DNA of 23,373 bases from assembly GCA_038239195.1 (NCBI GenBank), contig JBBSEZ010000118.1:1-23373 (forward strand), written 5' to 3'. Position numbers and translations under genes: made by a program. Positions 1 through 10,016 of the stretch are shown here, piece by piece (the stretch's first letter is position 1; each line of letters opens with the position of its first letter). The DNA comes from JBBSEZ01 sp038239195 (lineage in GTDB: Bacteria; Planctomycetota; Planctomycetia; Gemmatales; Gemmataceae). Below the pieces are notes generated by a model, which ran no database searches, had not been told where the DNA came from, and was given only the letters and a program-made list of their open reading frames with translations.

Positions 1-258
1 CTGGGTGATGATCTCGTCGAGGTAGACGCACGGCGTCAGGTGCTCGACGTATCGCGCCACCGGCATCGCCGCGCTGAGATGAAGGTCGGCCGCCAGCCCG
101 ATGGCGGTGTTCCAGCCATGTGGCACCCACTGGACGTTGTGCTCGTACGCCATCCACGCGATCCGCCACGACTCAAGGAGCCCGCCGCATTTCGTGCAGA
201 GGAGGGGGAGTTGGCCGACGTCTCCGATCCCCTTGGCGACGGCTCGGGCGACCGCTTG
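1..258 (-). pseudogene. Mandelate racemase-like 3' fragment (tail D), cut by the window edge
   Basis: An open reading frame of 86 codons starts immediately after the TAA of the DUF4058 gene, in the same frame, and runs off the left edge. It matches roughly residues 255-339 of the intact racemase gene at 2752-3867: it keeps the CTKCGG motif, the WRIAWMAYEHN stretch and the VPHGW motif with the catalytic-type histidine, and reaches YLDEIIT. The residue equivalent to D273 is lost (LPLLCTKC instead of QPDCTKC). It has no start codon, N-terminal cap domain or barrel strands carrying the Lys/Asp/Glu ligands, so it cannot be an active enzyme alone. Its 3' end may be complete outside the window. It is one of three tails alternating with small cargo genes. 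Confidence 0.8.
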
Positions 259-990
259 TTACGCGATCCACAAGTCGCTGCACGCTTGCTCGTAGCTCTG
301 CTCCAGCTCGAGCGGGACGACAAGGGCCTCGGTCAGCCACAACGGCAGCGTCGGCAGCGGTTGCCCCAGGGCCAAGACGTGAGACCAGGCTTCCAGCAGC
401 GTTCGCTTGCCCTTCCTGGTCCACCGACACGAGGCGGCGTAGAGGGGAGGGGGCTCGGCACCCAAGGTCGGGTCGTCGTGTCCGATGAACGTCAGCAGTT
501 CGGCGTAAAGGTTGAAGTGCCGAACGGTCACCAGATCGACGATGCTGACCGCCACGCCCTTCTGGAGCAGCGCCGCGCACTTGGCGACGAAGACGTTGCG
601 GCGTTCGGGCCGGTCCTTGTTCGCCGGGCTGACGAGCTCGATGGCCGCGACCAGGTGCCGGCCCCTCTTCGCGTCGTAGACCCGCACCTCGTACTCGTCA
701 TAGTCCGGCAACGTCGTTTCGACGGAGACGCTGGGCCGGGGCGGGGACCAGACGGCCGTCGCGACTCCGCCGTTCCCCTCTCCCAGGGAGTGCGAAGGGG
801 GCTCTCCTTTCTGGAACGCCGCGACGTCGATCTCCACCTGGGAGCCCGAGTGGACGCGCGGCTCGGCGACGTAGCCGGGTGGGAGTTGCTTGCGCAGTTG
901 CTGCACGATGACAGCTGGCCATTGGCCGTGAAGCCCCTCCCACGAGGTCAAGTTGTCGAGCGGCGGGCGGAAGTGATCGCGTAACGGCAT
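259..990 (-). CDS. DUF4058 family protein
   Basis: The product is 243 aa with the layout of the DUF4058 family, common in planctomycetes and cyanobacteria and of unknown function. Visible family signatures are MPLRDHF at the N-terminus, SWEGLHGQWP, the segment LPDYDEYEVRVYD, IELVSPANKDRPERR near residue 130, and VDLVTVRHFN. The IELVSP...NK arrangement resembles PD-(D/E)XK nuclease-fold families such as Uma2; that link is inference. The start at 990 is chosen because an AGGAGG sits 6-7 nt upstream and homology begins there; the frame stays open further upstream but runs into tail C. A -10-like TAGAAT lies about 20 nt before the start. It lies between two racemase tails. Confidence 0.88.
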   Translation of the reverse strand: MPLRDHFRPPLDNLTSWEGLHGQWPAVIVQQLRKQLPPGYVAEPRVHSGSQVEIDVAAFQKGEPPSHSLGEGNGGVATAVWSPPRPSVSVETTLPDYDEYEVRVYDAKRGRHLVAAIELVSPANKDRPERRNVFVAKCAALLQKGVAVSIVDLVTVRHFNLYAELLTFIGHDDPTLGAEPPPLYAASCRWTRKGKRTLLEAWSHVLALGQPLPTLPLWLTEALVVPLELEQSYEQACSDLWIA

Positions 991-1105
991 GACCGGCCCT
1001 CCTGGCCAACATTCTATCCGACGCTGGTCGCCGCGTCGTGGCGAACCGATCCTCGCTGACTTCGGGCATGGTCGAAGATCGTCGGAAAGGCGGGCAGGGG
1101 CCACA

Positions 1106-1219
1106 CCCCCCAAGCCATTTCATTGGCTCGCGGTTCAGCTCGATACCTGGCCCTGGCCTGTCCAGCACCGTGAGAGGGCCCTCCGCCTCCGGGCGGAAAG
1201 GCTCGGTGATGATCTCCTC
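1106..1219 (-). pseudogene. Mandelate racemase-like 3' fragment (tail C)
   Basis: Thirty-eight codons match the last part of the intact racemase gene (residues about 333-371): EEIITEPFRPEAEG, then DRPGPGIELNRE and KWLGG. The fragment starts inside the stop codon of the upstream PIN gene (the TGA of PIN supplies two bases of the first GAG codon), in a different frame from PIN. The normal stop after the final Gly-Gly is missing and the frame reads on. Nothing of the catalytic barrel is present, so this is a remnant. Its 5' boundary at the conserved EEIIT block is also where the visible part of tail D ends. Confidence 0.78.
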
Positions 1220-1613
1220 AACGCAGAACCTCAACCGTCAGGCCGAGGAAGGAACTCAGGCGGCCGTCGGCGGTGAGGAAGACGTTCGCCCCGTGTTCGA
1301 CCGCCGCAGCGAGTTGGAGTGCGTCCATCGGCTTGAAGTTGTGCGTGGCGCGGGTCCGTGCAGCCAGGTCGCACACCGCTGCGGTAATGGCGACCACGTT
1401 CGTCACGCCGAAGAAAGCGTGGAAATCGGCTGCCACGGCCGCGTCGCCAGACTTCAACGGGCCTACCAGGCATTCCATCCGGGTCAGATCGCTGATCGTC
1501 AACGTGTCATCTGCGGCCCGTGTCGTCGCAAGACGGGTGCGCGCCTTCGGGCCGAAGACCGGGTTCTGCTCCACCACGTAGATAACGACGTTGGTGTCCA
1601 GGTAGACGATCAT
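1218..1613 (-). CDS. PIN-domain ribonuclease toxin (VapC-like)
   Basis: The 131-aa product is full length for a PIN-domain protein, predicted to be a Mg2+-dependent RNase acting as the toxin of a VapBC-type pair. It starts MIVYLDTNVVIYVVE with the first catalytic Asp at residue 7, has the second acidic residue in RMECLVGP, and the later acidic positions in MDALQLAAA and TADGRL. All expected PIN acidic residues are present, so it looks active. Its ATG overlaps the antitoxin TGA (ATGA), implying translational coupling. The gene ends exactly where racemase tail C begins. Target RNA cannot be judged from sequence. Confidence 0.88.
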   Translation of the reverse strand: MIVYLDTNVVIYVVEQNPVFGPKARTRLATTRAADDTLTISDLTRMECLVGPLKSGDAAVAADFHAFFGVTNVVAITAAVCDLAARTRATHNFKPMDALQLAAAVEHGANVFLTADGRLSSFLGLTVEVLR

Positions 1614-1936
1614 TCGGGCTCCGGCGCGGTGTGCCGCTGTCGGGCTTGTTGCCCCTCCAGGTGAATCCGTTCGAGTGCTAGCATGCGCTCTTCGTCCTCC
1701 TGCCGGGACGCCTCCAGTTCGGCATCGATCTCCTCTCGTGTCCGGGGAACGTGCCCCCTGGCCCGTTGACCAACCCAGATCCGCTCCAGCACCTGCCATA
1801 CGTCGGTCTGGGCAAGGTCGGACACCGGCTCGACGGTCACCTTCACCCGTCCCGGCGGCAGGTCGGGCTTTTCGTCCAGCAGCAAAGTGCCGTCCTCTCG
1901 CAAGGTGCCCTGGATCTCGATGGCGCTGGTGGTCAT
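1610..1936 (-). CDS. Antitoxin-like protein paired with the PIN toxin
   Basis: This 108-aa protein begins with a short beta-rich region (IEIQGTLREDGTLLLDEKPDLPPGR) of the type found in small PIN-partner antitoxins (DUF104/AbrB-like appearance), followed by a charged helical tail rich in Glu, Arg and Gln. The role as antitoxin is inferred from position: it precedes and overlaps the PIN gene by 4 nt. An AAAGGAGGA Shine-Dalgarno sequence sits 6 nt before the ATG, and a -10-like TAGAGT lies further upstream. The family assignment is weaker than that of the toxin. Confidence 0.78.
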   Translation of the reverse strand: MTTSAIEIQGTLREDGTLLLDEKPDLPPGRVKVTVEPVSDLAQTDVWQVLERIWVGQRARGHVPRTREEIDAELEASRQEDEERMLALERIHLEGQQARQRHTAPEPE

Positions 1937-1968
1937 GGCTATCCTCCTTTGGGTTGAATCACTCTATC

Positions 1969-2334
1969 CTACCGCCGTCTCGCCCTCGTGGGCAGTTCCA
2001 ACACCCCAACCGGTTCGGCGCCTCGCGATTCGCGATTCAGCTCGATGCCCAAGCCCGACTTGTCCGGGATCATCAGGGGCCCCTCTCTGCCCGGCTCGAA
2101 GAGATACGGGGACGGCGTCAGGTACTCGACCTGCCGCGACACCGGCATCGCCGCCGACAGGTGCAGGTCCGCCGCCAGGCCGATGGCGGTGTTCCAGCCG
2201 TGCGGCACCCACTGGACGTTGTGCTCGTACGCCATCCAGGCGGTCCGGCATGCCTCGGTGAGGCCCCAGCATTTCGTGCTGTCGGGTAGCATCTGGCTCA
2301 CATCTCCGGCAAGGCACGCCGGATTCCGACTCAT
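1969..2334 (-). pseudogene. Mandelate racemase-like 3' fragment (tail B), possibly translated
   Basis: An open frame of 121 codons starts with an ATG that overlaps the stop of the damaged PIN gene (ATGA). Homology to the intact racemase covers about 2310 to 2026: AGDVSQ, the DSTKC region, AYEHNVQWVPHGW, LHLSAAMP and GLGIELNRE. About seven codons around the EIITEPFRP block are missing, and the C-terminus is replaced by unrelated sequence ending in TRARRR. A 77-bp stretch (2140-2216) is identical to 2908-2984 of the intact gene, so the copy is recent or was gene-converted. It lacks the barrel residues for catalysis. Whether the coupled frame is translated is unknown. Confidence 0.8.
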
Positions 2335-2533
2335 GCCGGAGCGTACCGAGTCAATCCGGGAACACGGTCGAAGTCGGCGTCGAGACTGGCGAGGTGGGTA
2401 AGCCCCTGATCTCGATCCGATCCAGGAGCGCTTCGCAAGCAGCCCCGTGATCCTGATGGCCTGTCAGCGCGAAGAGAAGGACGTTTGAGTCCACGAAGAC
2501 CGTCGTTCCCGCCGGGACTTCCGCGAGGATCAT
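2331..2533 (-). pseudogene. PIN-domain toxin gene with internal deletion and frameshift
   Basis: The 5' part encodes a normal PIN N-terminus (MILAEVPAG, then VFVDSNVLLFAL with the first catalytic Asp) up to RIEIRGL. From there a different frame reads GLTHLASLDADFDRVPGL, a typical PIN C-terminus, to a stop at 2331. About 65 middle residues, carrying most other catalytic positions, are absent, and the junction shifts frame so that the translated product would be 60 aa ending VFPD. The start overlaps the antitoxin stop (ATGA). The toxin should be dead. A deletion at a short shared GGGGCTTACC-type sequence is the likely cause. Confidence 0.78.
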
Positions 2534-2739
2534 GGCGCCTCCAGCGGGTCGTTCTCATCGGAGAGAATGAGGTAATCGAGATCTTCCTGGCTTCCCTTCC
2601 AGTCGATGACGGCTCGCCGCCTTCCTTTCGCCGGTGGGTGGATCGTGATGGTCACCCTCTGTCCCTCTTCGAGCGGCAACTCCACGGGCAGCTTCAGCGT
2701 GCCTTTCTCGTACACGGCTTCGACGTCCATCTTCTCCAC
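2530..2739 (-). CDS. DUF104-family antitoxin-like protein
   Basis: The 69-aa product matches the DUF104 (AF2212-like) antitoxin pattern: VEAVYEKGTLKLPVELPLEEGQRV, then a basic and acidic tail. These proteins pair with PIN toxins. A GTG start at 2739 is chosen because an AGGAGG lies 7 nt upstream; an internal ATG three codons later is the alternative. The Shine-Dalgarno sequence overlaps the racemase stop codon (TAAAGGAGG), so the gene is probably co-transcribed with the racemase. Its toxin partner is broken, leaving an orphan antitoxin. Confidence 0.85.
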   Translation of the reverse strand: MEKMDVEAVYEKGTLKLPVELPLEEGQRVTITIHPPAKGRRRAVIDWKGSQEDLDYLILSDENDPLEAP

Positions 2740-2751
2740 GGTCGTCCTCCT

Positions 2752-3867
2752 TTATCCGCCATAACGCTTTATCGCCTCCCGGTTCAGCTCGATGCCCAGT
2801 CCCGGCCTGTCAGGAATGTTCAAATACCCCTCCGCATCCGGCCGGAACGGCTCGGTGATGATCTCATCGAGGTAGGGCGATGGCGTCAGGTACTCGACGT
2901 ACCGCGCCACCGGCATCGCCGCCGACAGGTGCAGGTCCGCCGCCAGGCCGATGGCGGTGTTCCAGCCGTGCGGCACCCACTGGATGTTGTGTTCATACGC
3001 CATCCATGCGATGCGCCACGCCTCGGTCAAGCCTCCACACTTGGTACAATCCGGCTGAATGACGTCCACGGCGCCGCGCTCCAGGAACGGACGGAAGCTC
3101 TGCCGCCTCGTCAGCACCTCGCCCGTCGCGATCGGCACCGGCGAGTGGCGGCGCAGCTCCACGTAGCCTTCGATGTCGTCGGGCGGCAATGCCTCCTCGA
3201 ACCAGACCACGTCGTAGTTGGCGAGCATCTTCGCCGTCTCGAGCGCCCACTTGTAGCCGTGCGGCCAGAACTGCTCGCTGCCGCCCGCATCGACCATCAG
3301 CTCGACGCCCGGGCCGACGGCGTCGCGAGCAGTCCGCACCAGCAGTTCGTCGGTCTGGCGGTCGCGCCGGCCGAAGGGGCGCCAGCCTAACTTGATCGCC
3401 GTGAAGCCGCGCGCGACGGTCTTGAGCAACGTCTCCTTGAGCGGGCCCGGTTCGTCGAAGAGGATGGAACCGTAGGGCTTGATGCGCGTGCGGTAGTTGC
3501 CGCCGAGGAGCCGGCTGACGGGCTGCCCGCACACCTTGCCCATCAGGTCCCACAAGGCGATGTCGATGCCGCTGATGGCGTGCTCGACGGCCCCGCCGCG
3601 GCCTTGCCAGAACGTCGATTGGCGGAGCTTCTCGGTGACGCGCGCCGGCTCGTCGGCGCGCTCGCCGATCAGGTGCGGGCGCAACAGAGCGACCCCGGCG
3701 CTGACCAGCGCCTTGCTGGTCATGGCGCTGCCGACGCCGACCAGGCCCTCGTCGGTCAGCACCTCGACAAGGGTGTTGAGGTCTTCCTCGGGCTTGTTGC
3801 CCTGGGGCCAGCCGCCGTCCACGGTGCCGCCCGTGAGTCCGGTGATGCGAACGTCGGTGATCTTCAT
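2752..3867 (-). CDS. Mandelate racemase/muconate lactonizing enzyme family protein (enolase superfamily)
   Basis: The 371-aa protein has the full enolase-superfamily architecture: an N-terminal capping domain (about 1-125) and a TIM-like barrel. Expected active-site positions are visible: K159 in AIKLGW, metal ligands D193 (LMVDAGG), E224 (WFEEA) and E250 (IATGE), D273 in QPDCTKC, and H300 in VPHGW. Members abstract a proton alpha to a carboxylate; a sugar-acid dehydratase is plausible but the substrate cannot be named. The ATG lies 12 nt after the stop of the DUF5615 gene, with only a weak GGTGGG upstream. This is the only intact copy; three 3' tails of the same family follow it downstream. 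Confidence 0.93.
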   Translation of the reverse strand: MKITDVRITGLTGGTVDGGWPQGNKPEEDLNTLVEVLTDEGLVGVGSAMTSKALVSAGVALLRPHLIGERADEPARVTEKLRQSTFWQGRGGAVEHAISGIDIALWDLMGKVCGQPVSRLLGGNYRTRIKPYGSILFDEPGPLKETLLKTVARGFTAIKLGWRPFGRRDRQTDELLVRTARDAVGPGVELMVDAGGSEQFWPHGYKWALETAKMLANYDVVWFEEALPPDDIEGYVELRRHSPVPIATGEVLTRRQSFRPFLERGAVDVIQPDCTKCGGLTEAWRIAWMAYEHNIQWVPHGWNTAIGLAADLHLSAAMPVARYVEYLTPSPYLDEIITEPFRPDAEGYLNIPDRPGLGIELNREAIKRYGG

Positions 3868-3879
3868 GGGCCCACCGCC

Positions 3880-4230
3880 TCAAGAGTATGGGATGAATTC
3901 GATGTGGTCGAGCTTGTCCGGCGGATCGAACACGCGAGCGATCAGTTCCAGGTCGCGAACGCCTTGACTGATCGTCAGGGCAGTCTGCGGCCCGAAGACG
4001 AGGCCGGCAAATTCCCTTCCGACCTGCAACCAACGATGGGCGATGGCGAGGAGATCGACGTCCTGACTGAACAGCGAGCGGCCGAGTTGAGTCGCCCGTT
4101 CGAGCAACCGCTCATCGTCGAACTGCGAGGCGCCATCCTCGTAGGCGGTCAGGACGTCCACGCCTCGTTGGCGGAGGCCTTGGGTGATAGCCCCGTGGAC
4201 GTGGTGGTCCATAGAGAGGGCGATGCTCAC
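3880..4230 (-). CDS. DUF5615 family PIN-like toxin
   Basis: The 116-aa product fits DUF5615 PIN-like proteins: MSIALSMDHHVHGAITQGLRQ with the early Asp, GVDVLTAYEDGA, then the block LFSQDVDLLAIAHRW carrying the conserved D-x-D, and a C-terminal helix region. These proteins are nearly always partnered by a DUF433 gene, as here. A GTG start at 4230 overlaps the DUF433 stop as GTGA, which decides the start; the frame is open further upstream only as a shadow. The role as a toxin RNase is family inference. Confidence 0.85.
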   Translation of the reverse strand: MSIALSMDHHVHGAITQGLRQRGVDVLTAYEDGASQFDDERLLERATQLGRSLFSQDVDLLAIAHRWLQVGREFAGLVFGPQTALTISQGVRDLELIARVFDPPDKLDHIEFIPYS

Positions 4231-4538
4231 GGGACCAGCCCCAGGGCCTGGAGCCTGGCGCGCAGCGGCGAAGGCCCCAGGCTTGCGCGAATGGCGGAAG
4301 CGAGTTTGAGGCCTTCCGCGATCGCGCGGTCGATCTCCTCCTGGTGGTCGTGGTAGTAGGCCAGGGCGCTGTAGATCTGGCTCAGGCCGAGGTGAGGGTG
4401 CTGGCGCCGGATCTCGTCGGCGTCCCAGTGGTGCGCCAGGCGATCGAGCGCCACTTCGAGCACCTTGGTCTGGGTGCCGGCGATGTAGGCCGTGCCATCC
4501 TCGCGGGCCTCGATGTGAGCGTAGGCGGTCGGAGTCAT
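4227..4538 (-). CDS. DUF433 domain antitoxin-like protein
   Basis: The 103-aa protein carries the DUF433 pattern: HIEAREDGTAYIAGTQTKVLEVALDRLAH, then HPHLGLSQIYSALAYYHDHQEEID. DUF433 proteins have a winged/helix-turn-helix-like fold and pair with DUF5615 PIN-like partners. The ATG has AAGGAG 8-9 nt upstream. It overlaps the downstream DUF5615 gene by 4 nt. The pair lies directly before the intact racemase gene, so it forms the first cargo unit of the alternating array. Confidence 0.88.
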   Translation of the reverse strand: MTPTAYAHIEAREDGTAYIAGTQTKVLEVALDRLAHHWDADEIRRQHPHLGLSQIYSALAYYHDHQEEIDRAIAEGLKLASAIRASLGPSPLRARLQALGLVP

Positions 4539-4559
4539 CGTTCGTTCTCCTTCGCAAGG

Positions 4560-4665
4560 GCGACCGCTCAGCAGTCCGCGTGGGCTACGGTTCTGGCTCC
4601 CCCTCTCCCTCCTTGGGAGAGGGGGTTGGGGGGTGAGGGCATCGCTACGGCGCGACCGCTCAGCA
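4560..4665. repeat. REP-like hairpin element flanked by 14-bp direct repeats
   Basis: The 14-bp sequence GCGACCGCTCAGCA occurs at 4560-4573 and again at 4652-4665, the second copy covering the panD stop codon. Between them is an 11-bp perfect inverted repeat (CCCCCTCTCCC at 4599-4609, GGGAGAGGGGG at 4615-4625) followed by a G-rich tail ending GTGAGGG. This hairpin type is widespread as a repetitive extragenic palindrome in several phyla. The flanking repeats could be a duplication made when the element inserted. On the minus strand it could also terminate panD transcription. Confidence 0.6.
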
Positions 4666-5088
4666 CGACTTCATCACCGTCTGTGGCCCGGCGATCTCCG
4701 CGGTGCGCGCCGGGCGGATGCGGTTGCGCTCATCGACCAGCACGACGCGCGGCCGGTGGGCGCGGGCGACGTCCTCTTCCATCTGGCTGAACGTGGCGAC
4801 GATGACCAGGTCGCCGGGCCCGGCGAGGTGGGCGGCCGCCCCGTTGACGCAGACGATGCCCGAGCTCGGGTCGCCGCGCATGGCGTAGGTGCGCAGCCGG
4901 GTGCCGCGCGTCACGTTCCACACGTGGACCTCTTCGTAAGGCAGGATGTCGGCCGCTTCCAGGAGCAGCGCGTCGAGCGTCAGGCTGCCTTCGTAGTCCA
5001 CGTCGGCGTGCGTCACCGTGGCGCGGTGGACTTTCGATTTCAGCATGGAGCGGCGGAGTGGGAAGGCCCCGTTGGGGGATGATGCCAT
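4660..5088 (-). CDS. panD: Aspartate 1-decarboxylase (PanD)
   Basis: PanD converts L-aspartate to beta-alanine for pantothenate and CoA synthesis; it uses a pyruvoyl group made by self-cleavage. The cleavage site is visible as YEGS (Gly34-Ser35 with this start), along with VTHADVDYEGS, GTRLRTYAM and VNGAAAHL. With the start at 5088 the protein is 142 aa, because GAGGAG sits well spaced before that ATG. The family's usual N-terminus (MLKSKVHR) begins at the internal ATG at 5046, giving 128 aa, but without a Shine-Dalgarno sequence. A -10-like TACAAT lies at 5130-5135. Confidence 0.95.
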   Translation of the reverse strand: MASSPNGAFPLRRSMLKSKVHRATVTHADVDYEGSLTLDALLLEAADILPYEEVHVWNVTRGTRLRTYAMRGDPSSGIVCVNGAAAHLAGPGDLVIVATFSQMEEDVARAHRPRVVLVDERNRIRPARTAEIAGPQTVMKSC

Positions 5089-5129
5089 CGGCGTTCTCCT
5101 CGCGGTCCCTGGGGAAAGGCCCCCGAGAC

Positions 5130-5135
5130 ATTGTA
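5130..5135 (-). promoter_or_regulatory. Candidate -10 element of panD
   Basis: TACAAT on the minus strand, 42 nt before the panD start at 5088, would give a leader of about 35 nt. No clear -35 hexamer is visible at the usual distance. The same TANNAT type of element recurs before several other genes in the window. Confidence 0.35.
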
Positions 5136-5175
5136 GGGACCGTGGGGCGGCGAGAAGACGCACAGGCCGGCCCGG

Positions 5176-5853
5176 CTAACACTTCTCCTTGAGCACCGCC
5201 TCGGGGTTGTGCCGCACGATCTCCCCCTCGACGAGGTAGATCACGTCCTCCGCGATGTTCGTCGCGTGGTCGGCGATGTTCTCCAGGTGCCGCGTCGCCG
5301 AGAACAGCGACACCCCCGCTTCGACCAGGTCGGGCCGCTGCCGCATCCCCGCGACCAGCTCTTCGATGATCTCGCGGTTGTAGCGGTCCACCTCGTCGTC
5401 GAGCCGGCACACCGACCGCGCCAGCCGCGTGTCCAAGTTCACGAACGAGTCCAGGCTCTGCCGCACCATCACCGTCGTCAGGTCGGCCATCCGCTCCAGT
5501 CGGTCCGACACCGGCAGCGCCTCCACCTTCGTCAGGGCGATGGCGCGCTCGGCGACGTCCTCGGCCAGGTCGGCCATGCGCTCCAGATCGACGTTGATCA
5601 TCATCGCCGCGGCGATGCGGCGCAGGTCGGTCGCGACCGGCTGATGCACCGCCAGCATCTTCAAACACTCCTCCTCCAGCAGGTTCTCCCCCTGGTCGAT
5701 GCCCGTGTCGCCGTCGATTACCTCCTGCGCCAGGATCGCGTCGCGCGAGCGCAGCGCCTGCACCGCCTTGAGGATGGCCTGCTCCACGGCACGCGACAGC
5801 TCCACGATGTCGTGCTGCAAACGATCGAGGTCGCGTTCCAGGTGCTTGACCAT
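5176..5853 (-). CDS. phoU: Phosphate signalling complex protein PhoU
   Basis: The 225-aa all-helical product has two PhoU repeats. Each shows the metal-binding E/D-x-x-x-D-type motifs: DLERMADLAEDVAERA in the first half and RHLENIADHATNIAEDVIYL in the second. The start MVKHLERDLDRLQHDI is typical. PhoU restrains the PhoR kinase and the Pst transporter when phosphate is plentiful. No pst or phoBR genes are in the window, so it lies apart from its usual partners. GGAGG lies about 10 nt before the ATG. It starts 41 nt after metH with no terminator between, so it may be co-transcribed with metH. Confidence 0.95.
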   Translation of the reverse strand: MVKHLERDLDRLQHDIVELSRAVEQAILKAVQALRSRDAILAQEVIDGDTGIDQGENLLEEECLKMLAVHQPVATDLRRIAAAMMINVDLERMADLAEDVAERAIALTKVEALPVSDRLERMADLTTVMVRQSLDSFVNLDTRLARSVCRLDDEVDRYNREIIEELVAGMRQRPDLVEAGVSLFSATRHLENIADHATNIAEDVIYLVEGEIVRHNPEAVLKEKC

Positions 5854-5894
5854 CAGCGAGGGGCCTCCGGGTCGCTCGAGTTTTCGGGTAGGGC

Positions 5895-9596
<3,702 letters not shown>

Positions 9597-9703
9597 AAGC
9601 TCGGGCTCCGGTGAGGGCCAGCCGAGGGGCGCCGTCGCGTTCCTTCCCGTGGAGGGGACGAGGCGCCGATAGGTATGATAGCGCGGAGAGGGGAAACGAC
9701 AAA

Positions 9704-9735
9704 GGCCGGCCGCCCAATCCGTTGGGCAACCGGCC
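9704..9735 (-). terminator. Strong hairpin in the presumed metH leader (attenuator-like)
   Basis: GGCCGG pairs with CCGGCC, and inside it GCCCAA pairs with TTGGGC around a 4-nt loop, giving 12 base pairs with small internal mismatches. On the minus strand the stem is followed at once by UUUGUCGUUU, about 107 nt before the metH start. This looks like an intrinsic terminator or attenuator, but the U-tract is interrupted. Confidence 0.5.
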
Positions 9736-9813
9736 TGGTGCATGGCCTTATCGCGTCCTTGCGGGCCAGCATGCGCGCCCGAGATGGCTTCGTGCCGCTC
9801 CGGCGAGCGTCCG

Positions 9814-9940
9814 GACTTCAGCTTCCGACAGTACCGCTTCTGAGAAGAGCACGGCGCTCGACCCCCGACCCCCACCGCTCCAATAGCGAGTATCGTAGGC
9901 CGTCCCTGGCCCGGGTGTGTAGTGTCGGAAGACTGAAGTC
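9814..9940. repeat. MITE-like inverted repeat
   Basis: GACTTCAGCTTCCGACA at 9814-9830 is repeated in inverted form as TGTCGGAAGACTGAAGTC at 9923-9940, with one extra base and some further pairing outside each arm. The arms enclose about 92 bp. The arrangement resembles a short non-autonomous mobile element with terminal inverted repeats, or a large RNA stem in the metH leader. No flanking target duplication was evident. Confidence 0.5.
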
Positions 9941-9950
9941 TGGTCCCTGA

Positions 9951-10016
9951 TGGTCCTCTCCCGGCGAGGACGGGGCGCAAAACCCGAGCGGCCCCGTACC
10001 CGGCGCGGGAAGACCA
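9951..10016. ncRNA. Candidate structured RNA upstream of metH
   Basis: An outer stem pairs TGGTCCTCTCCCG (9951-9963) with CGGGAAGACCA (10006-10016), with a 2-nt bulge. An inner perfect 7-bp stem pairs ACGGGGC (9970-9976) with GCCCCGT (9991-9997). The nested stems lie within the leader predicted from the candidate metH promoter. The family is not recognised, and both strands could fold, so function and strand are open. Confidence 0.35.

Noticed and set aside
1..1219. Tails C and D as two halves of one racemase gene split by insertion of DUF4058
   Set aside because: On the minus strand the 3'-terminal piece (C) lies upstream of the more 5' piece (D), so the order is wrong for a simple insertion.
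2351..2533. A genuine 60-aa protein at the second PIN locus
   Set aside because: The 5' half is a PIN N-terminus cut at the junction, and the PIN C-terminus continues in another frame, so this is a deleted gene.
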